Positions 6,454-8,238 of a stretch of DNA of 8,238 nucleotides are shown here, piece after piece. Source of the DNA: SCQX01 sp035720945 (lineage in GTDB: Bacteria > Pseudomonadota > Gammaproteobacteria > Burkholderiales > Burkholderiaceae_B); NCBI GenBank assembly GCA_035720945.1, contig DASTNK010000060.1:1-8238 (forward strand). The letters are read 5' to 3'. The notes under the pieces were generated by a model. The model did no database searches. It saw nothing but the letters and a program-made list of their open reading frames with translations, and was not told the DNA's origin. Numbering within the stretch: position 1 is the stretch's first letter; each line of letters begins with the position of its first letter. Position numbers and translations under genes: made by a program.

Positions 6454-7428
6454 TCACTGCTTGAGCAGGCCCACTTCCTTGTAATAGCGGGCGGCGCCCG
6501 GATGCAGCGGCACGGGAAGGCTGACGATAGCGTGATCGAGTGTGATGCCCGTGGCGGCGTTGTGCGCGGCGACCAGCTCGTTCAGGTGTGTGAACAACTG
6601 CTTGGTCATCGCGTAGGCTTCGTCGTCGGACACGGCTTTGCGCGTGACCAGGAAGTTTTGCACAGCAACGGTGGGGGTGTCCTGGGTCTGGCCATCGTAC
6701 GTGTTGGCCGGGATCTTCGCCGCCTGGTAGGCCGGGTCGTTGATCTTCTTCACGATATCGACCGGAATGGGCACGATCACGATGGCGTTGGAATTGGCCA
6801 GGTCGCGGATGGATGACACCCCCAGGCCCGCCGATTGCAGCGTGACGTCGAGCTGGTGGTTCTTCATGAGCTCGACCGACTCGCCGAAGGGCAGGTATTG
6901 CACCTGGCGGAAGTCCTTGTAGGTGAGACCGGCGGCGCCCAGAATGGTGCGGGCGTTCAGTTCGGTGCCGGATTTGGCGGCACCCACTGAGATGCGTTTG
7001 CCTTTCAGGTCGGCCAGGGTCTTGATGCCGCTATCGGCGCGGGCCACGATCTGGATGTAGTTCGAATAGATGCCGGCGATGGCGCGCAGGTTGTCGAGTT
7101 TCTTGGTGAAACCGACTTCGGCATTGCCCTTCCATGCATCGGACAGGGAATCCGCCAGGGTGAAGGCCAGTTCGGCACGGCCGGCCTGCAGCAGGTTCAG
7201 GTTTTCCACCGATGCCTTGGTGGACTGCACCGACACTTTCACGTCGGGCATGGCCTTGCTGTACACCTGCGACAGCGCCACCCCCATGGGGTAGTAGACG
7301 CCACTGGTGCCGCCGGTGGCGATGTTCAGATAATTGGCGGCGTGGGCGACCGGCGCGGCCGCGACCAGGGTTGCGGCACAGGCGCCAAGCAGGACCTTGT
7401 TCAGGGAAACAGATAAAGAAAATTTCAT
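6454..7428 (-). CDS. TAXI-family TRAP transporter solute-binding protein (324 aa)
   Basis: Periplasmic receptor that binds the solute and delivers it to the permease encoded just downstream. ATG 7428 was chosen because GAGGAG lies five bases upstream and the protein then starts with a clean signal peptide (MKFSLSVSLNKVLLGACAAT..., cleavage likely after AHA at residue 30). The mature N-terminus has the TAXI hallmark LNIATGGTSGVYYPMG (34-49). Further family blocks are AELAFTLADSLSDAWKG (85-101), LADLKGKRISVGAAKSGTE (138-156) and FGESVELMKNHQLDVT (181-196). The length is normal for TAXI receptors. An in-frame ATG at 7449 would add seven residues (MKPRGEP). It is less likely, since the ribosome binding site lies after it. 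It is the first gene of the operon and its expression may be limited by the hairpin around its start. The ligand is unknown. Confidence 0.95.
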   Translation of the reverse strand: MKFSLSVSLNKVLLGACAATLVAAAPVAHAANYLNIATGGTSGVYYPMGVALSQVYSKAMPDVKVSVQSTKASVENLNLLQAGRAELAFTLADSLSDAWKGNAEVGFTKKLDNLRAIAGIYSNYIQIVARADSGIKTLADLKGKRISVGAAKSGTELNARTILGAAGLTYKDFRQVQYLPFGESVELMKNHQLDVTLQSAGLGVSSIRDLANSNAIVIVPIPVDIVKKINDPAYQAAKIPANTYDGQTQDTPTVAVQNFLVTRKAVSDDEAYAMTKQLFTHLNELVAAHNAATGITLDHAIVSLPVPLHPGAARYYKEVGLLKQ

Positions 7429-7456
7429 GGGCTCTCCTCGTGGTTTCATGAAATTT
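7420..7456 (-). promoter_or_regulatory. Inverted repeat enclosing the TAXI gene's ribosome binding site and start codon
   Basis: AAATTTCAT (7420-7428) and ATGAAATTT (7448-7456) are perfect 9-base complements with 19 bases between. In the leftward mRNA the start codon AUG (7428-7426) lies inside the stem while GAGGAG sits in the loop. The stem is AU-rich and weak, so it might tune translation by temperature, by bound protein or only slightly. That is inference. Confidence 0.45.
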
Positions 7457-7515
7457 CCGGATGCGGGCACCCGGTTGGTTGAGGCGGCACCGCGTTGCCG
7501 GCCCATGACAGAACA

Positions 7516-7535
7516 CCACCCCGAAACCGGGGTGG
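7516..7535 (-). promoter_or_regulatory. GC-rich hairpin in the probable leader of the TAXI operon
   Basis: CCACCCCG (7516-7523) and CGGGGTGG (7528-7535) pair perfectly with a four-base loop (GTTT on the transcribed strand). The stem is followed leftward by TGTTCTGTC, too poor in T for a good terminator. It would lie about 90 bases before the start codon if transcription begins farther right. It may be an mRNA 5' stabiliser or an attenuator element. Confidence 0.5.
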
Positions 7536-7781
7536 CGAAAGAAACCATGGGCGGAAATGCGCGGTACTGTGCCGCCAGAGCGCGGATCGACTCGGCTGCC
7601 CCCCTCAGAGCAGCGTGTCCGCGATATACGAAAGGCGGATTTTAGCCTGACTGTGTCGGAATCATGCGCGTTTCATGGCCCGCCCGAACAATTCGAGGGA
7701 AAACCCCGATTCTGATCGGTATGCGGCGCATCAGTCCCGCCTGTTCGCCTCACCCGTTCGAGCGTCGATTCTTCTTGTTTG

Positions 7782-7821
7782 GTTGACTCAACTTTGGTTA
7801 AACCTTGATCAATGAAGGTTT
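7782..7821. promoter_or_regulatory. Cluster of overlapping palindromes, possible operator
   Basis: Within 40 bases are GTTGA-C-TCAAC (7782-7792), GGTT-A-AACC (7796-7804), TTGATCAA (7805-7812) and AAACCTT-N8-AAGGTTT (7800-7821), each with perfect arms. Short palindromes alone are weak evidence, but four packed together in the middle of a divergent promoter region suggest a regulator-binding site. No regulator gene is visible next to it in this window. Confidence 0.45.
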
Positions 7822-7840
7822 TCCCTATGAATGAATGTCT

Positions 7841-7868
7841 TTGAAAATTTTATGCTGTGCGATAAATT
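7841..7868 (+). promoter_or_regulatory. Candidate sigma-70 promoter for the ABC binding-protein gene
   Basis: TTGAAA (7841-7846) and TAAATT (7863-7868) are 16 bases apart in the AT-rich tract. The -35 matches consensus at 4 of 6 positions and the -10 at 4 of 6. It would give a leader of about 165 bases carrying two hairpins. The assignment is tentative. Confidence 0.35.
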
Positions 7869-7914
7869 AAAAAAAGGATGTTCGTAACCATATATGAATC
7901 CCATGGTGCGACAA

Positions 7915-7944
7915 ATGCCCGGCAAGCGTATCGCTACCGGGCAT
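7915..7944 (+). promoter_or_regulatory. Leader hairpin, terminator-like
   Basis: ATGCCCGG (7915-7922) pairs perfectly with CCGGGCAT (7937-7944). The 14-base interior holds a second stem, AGCG-TAT-CGCT (7925-7935), so the whole can form one tall stem with a small internal loop. It is followed by ATGTGTGTTTT, a broken U-tract, and then by a second small stem AGCGC/GCGCT (7956-7960, 7970-7974) followed by TTT. Possible attenuation of the downstream gene is inference. Confidence 0.5.
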
Positions 7945-8041
7945 ATGTGTGTTTTAGCGCGTCATAAATGCGCTTTCCGAAACCGGCGGCAAGCTCGTTC
8001 TCGCAGTCAAATCCGGTTGGTTTAAACACAGGAGACGTTAG

Positions 8042-8238
8042 ATGGATCACAACAAAGACGGCAATGACAATCTTGAATCCGGCATAGATCGCCGGTCATT
8101 GCTCAAAATGGGGGTGGGGGCAGCAGGGGGGGCGTTATTGCCCGGCCTACCGGCGGTGGCGCTGGCCGCCGACAGCAAACCGGCCATCGGCAATTATCCC
8201 GCGGGTGTCAGTGGCGATTCCGTGTTCATCGGCCTGAC
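8042..8238 (+). CDS. Tat-exported ABC transporter binding protein, branched-chain amino acid type (5' part only)
   Basis: Only the first 65 codons are in the window. ATG 8042 has AGGAG at 8030-8034 with seven bases between. The protein opens with a hydrophilic stretch of 16 residues, then DRRSLLKMGVGAAGGALLPG, a twin-arginine signal (RRSLLK at 17-22) with a hydrophobic core ending in AVALAA around residue 42. The mature start, PAIGNYPAGVSGDSVFIGL, resembles the first strand of type I periplasmic binding proteins of the LivJ/LivK family (Peripla_BP_6), where 'VxIGLxxPLTG' usually follows. Such proteins feed amino acids, amides or aromatic acids to ATP-driven permeases. The ligand cannot be told from this fragment. 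It diverges from the TAXI-TRAP operon. Confidence 0.72.
   Translation, partial: MDHNKDGNDNLESGIDRRSLLKMGVGAAGGALLPGLPAVALAADSKPAIGNYPAGVSGDSVFIGL

Larger units (their letters stand above)
7429..8041. other. 613-base divergent control region between the TAXI-TRAP operon and the ABC binding-protein gene
   Basis: No convincing gene lies here. From left to right it holds the start-codon repeat, a GC-rich hairpin (7516-7535), a possible leftward -10 box TAAAAT (7644-7639, with no matching -35), a short dyad CCGAT-N4-ATCGG (7706-7719), a cluster of palindromes (7782-7821), an AT-rich tract (about 7835-7880) with a candidate rightward promoter, and two hairpins (7915-7944, 7956-7974) ahead of the right-hand gene. 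Composition shifts from GC-rich below about 7750 to AT-rich at 7770-7900. This suggests most transcription control sits in the latter part. Confidence 0.6.

Noticed and set aside
7894..8025. 43-codon plus-strand frame in the leader of the ABC receptor gene
   Set aside because: Very basic product read through the leader hairpins, and the nearest purine-rich stretch is about 15 bases from its ATG. A leader peptide cannot be excluded but is not supported.
1..8238. Mobile element, CRISPR, toxin-antitoxin or defence system
   Set aside because: No terminal repeats, transposase or integrase motifs, spaced direct repeats or recognisable effector pairs were seen. The genes are transport, regulation and small hypotheticals.

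Overview
The window is GC-rich DNA with the style of a betaproteobacterium. The protein types (a TAXI-type TRAP transporter with DUF1850, and an ArsR/MFS pair of the extended ArsR type) suggest Burkholderiales, perhaps the Bordetella/Achromobacter group. That placement rests on protein style, not on a search. I see no RNA genes, insertion sequences, CRISPR arrays or phage structural genes.

Left part (1-2463): a DHA2-type MFS efflux gene runs leftward off the window, and an extended ArsR-family regulator runs rightward. The MFS reading frame is intact from 1359 to the window edge except for an amber codon at codon 50, inside the first membrane segment, so it is annotated as a nonsense-disrupted gene. 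The 423-base gap between the pair holds five copies of one 8-base half-site, spaced 15-16 bases apart. This is the best operator candidate in the window.

Middle part (2464-3587): an 11-base perfect inverted repeat lies just after the regulator. It is followed by a 72-residue tryptophan-rich hypothetical protein (+) and a 165-residue secreted hypothetical protein (-).

Right part (3588-7428, all -): a transporter operon in the order TAXI substrate-binding protein, fused TRAP membrane protein (699 aa), DUF1850 protein, then a 66-residue two-helix membrane protein. The binding protein captures an unknown solute in the periplasm and the fused membrane protein imports it by ion coupling. The last two are probably accessory proteins of unknown role. 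A strong hairpin separates the binding-protein gene from the permease gene, and another inverted repeat encloses the ribosome binding site and start of the binding-protein gene.

Right edge (7429-8238): a 613-base divergent control region with an AT-rich core, a cluster of palindromes and several hairpins. It leads into the 5' end of a gene for a Tat-exported, branched-chain-amino-acid-type ABC binding protein. Two unrelated solute-binding systems therefore diverge from one control region. I did not find a clear case for a wholly new system. The most promising leads are the half-site array, the amber-disrupted efflux gene and the small membrane protein at the end of the TRAP operon.
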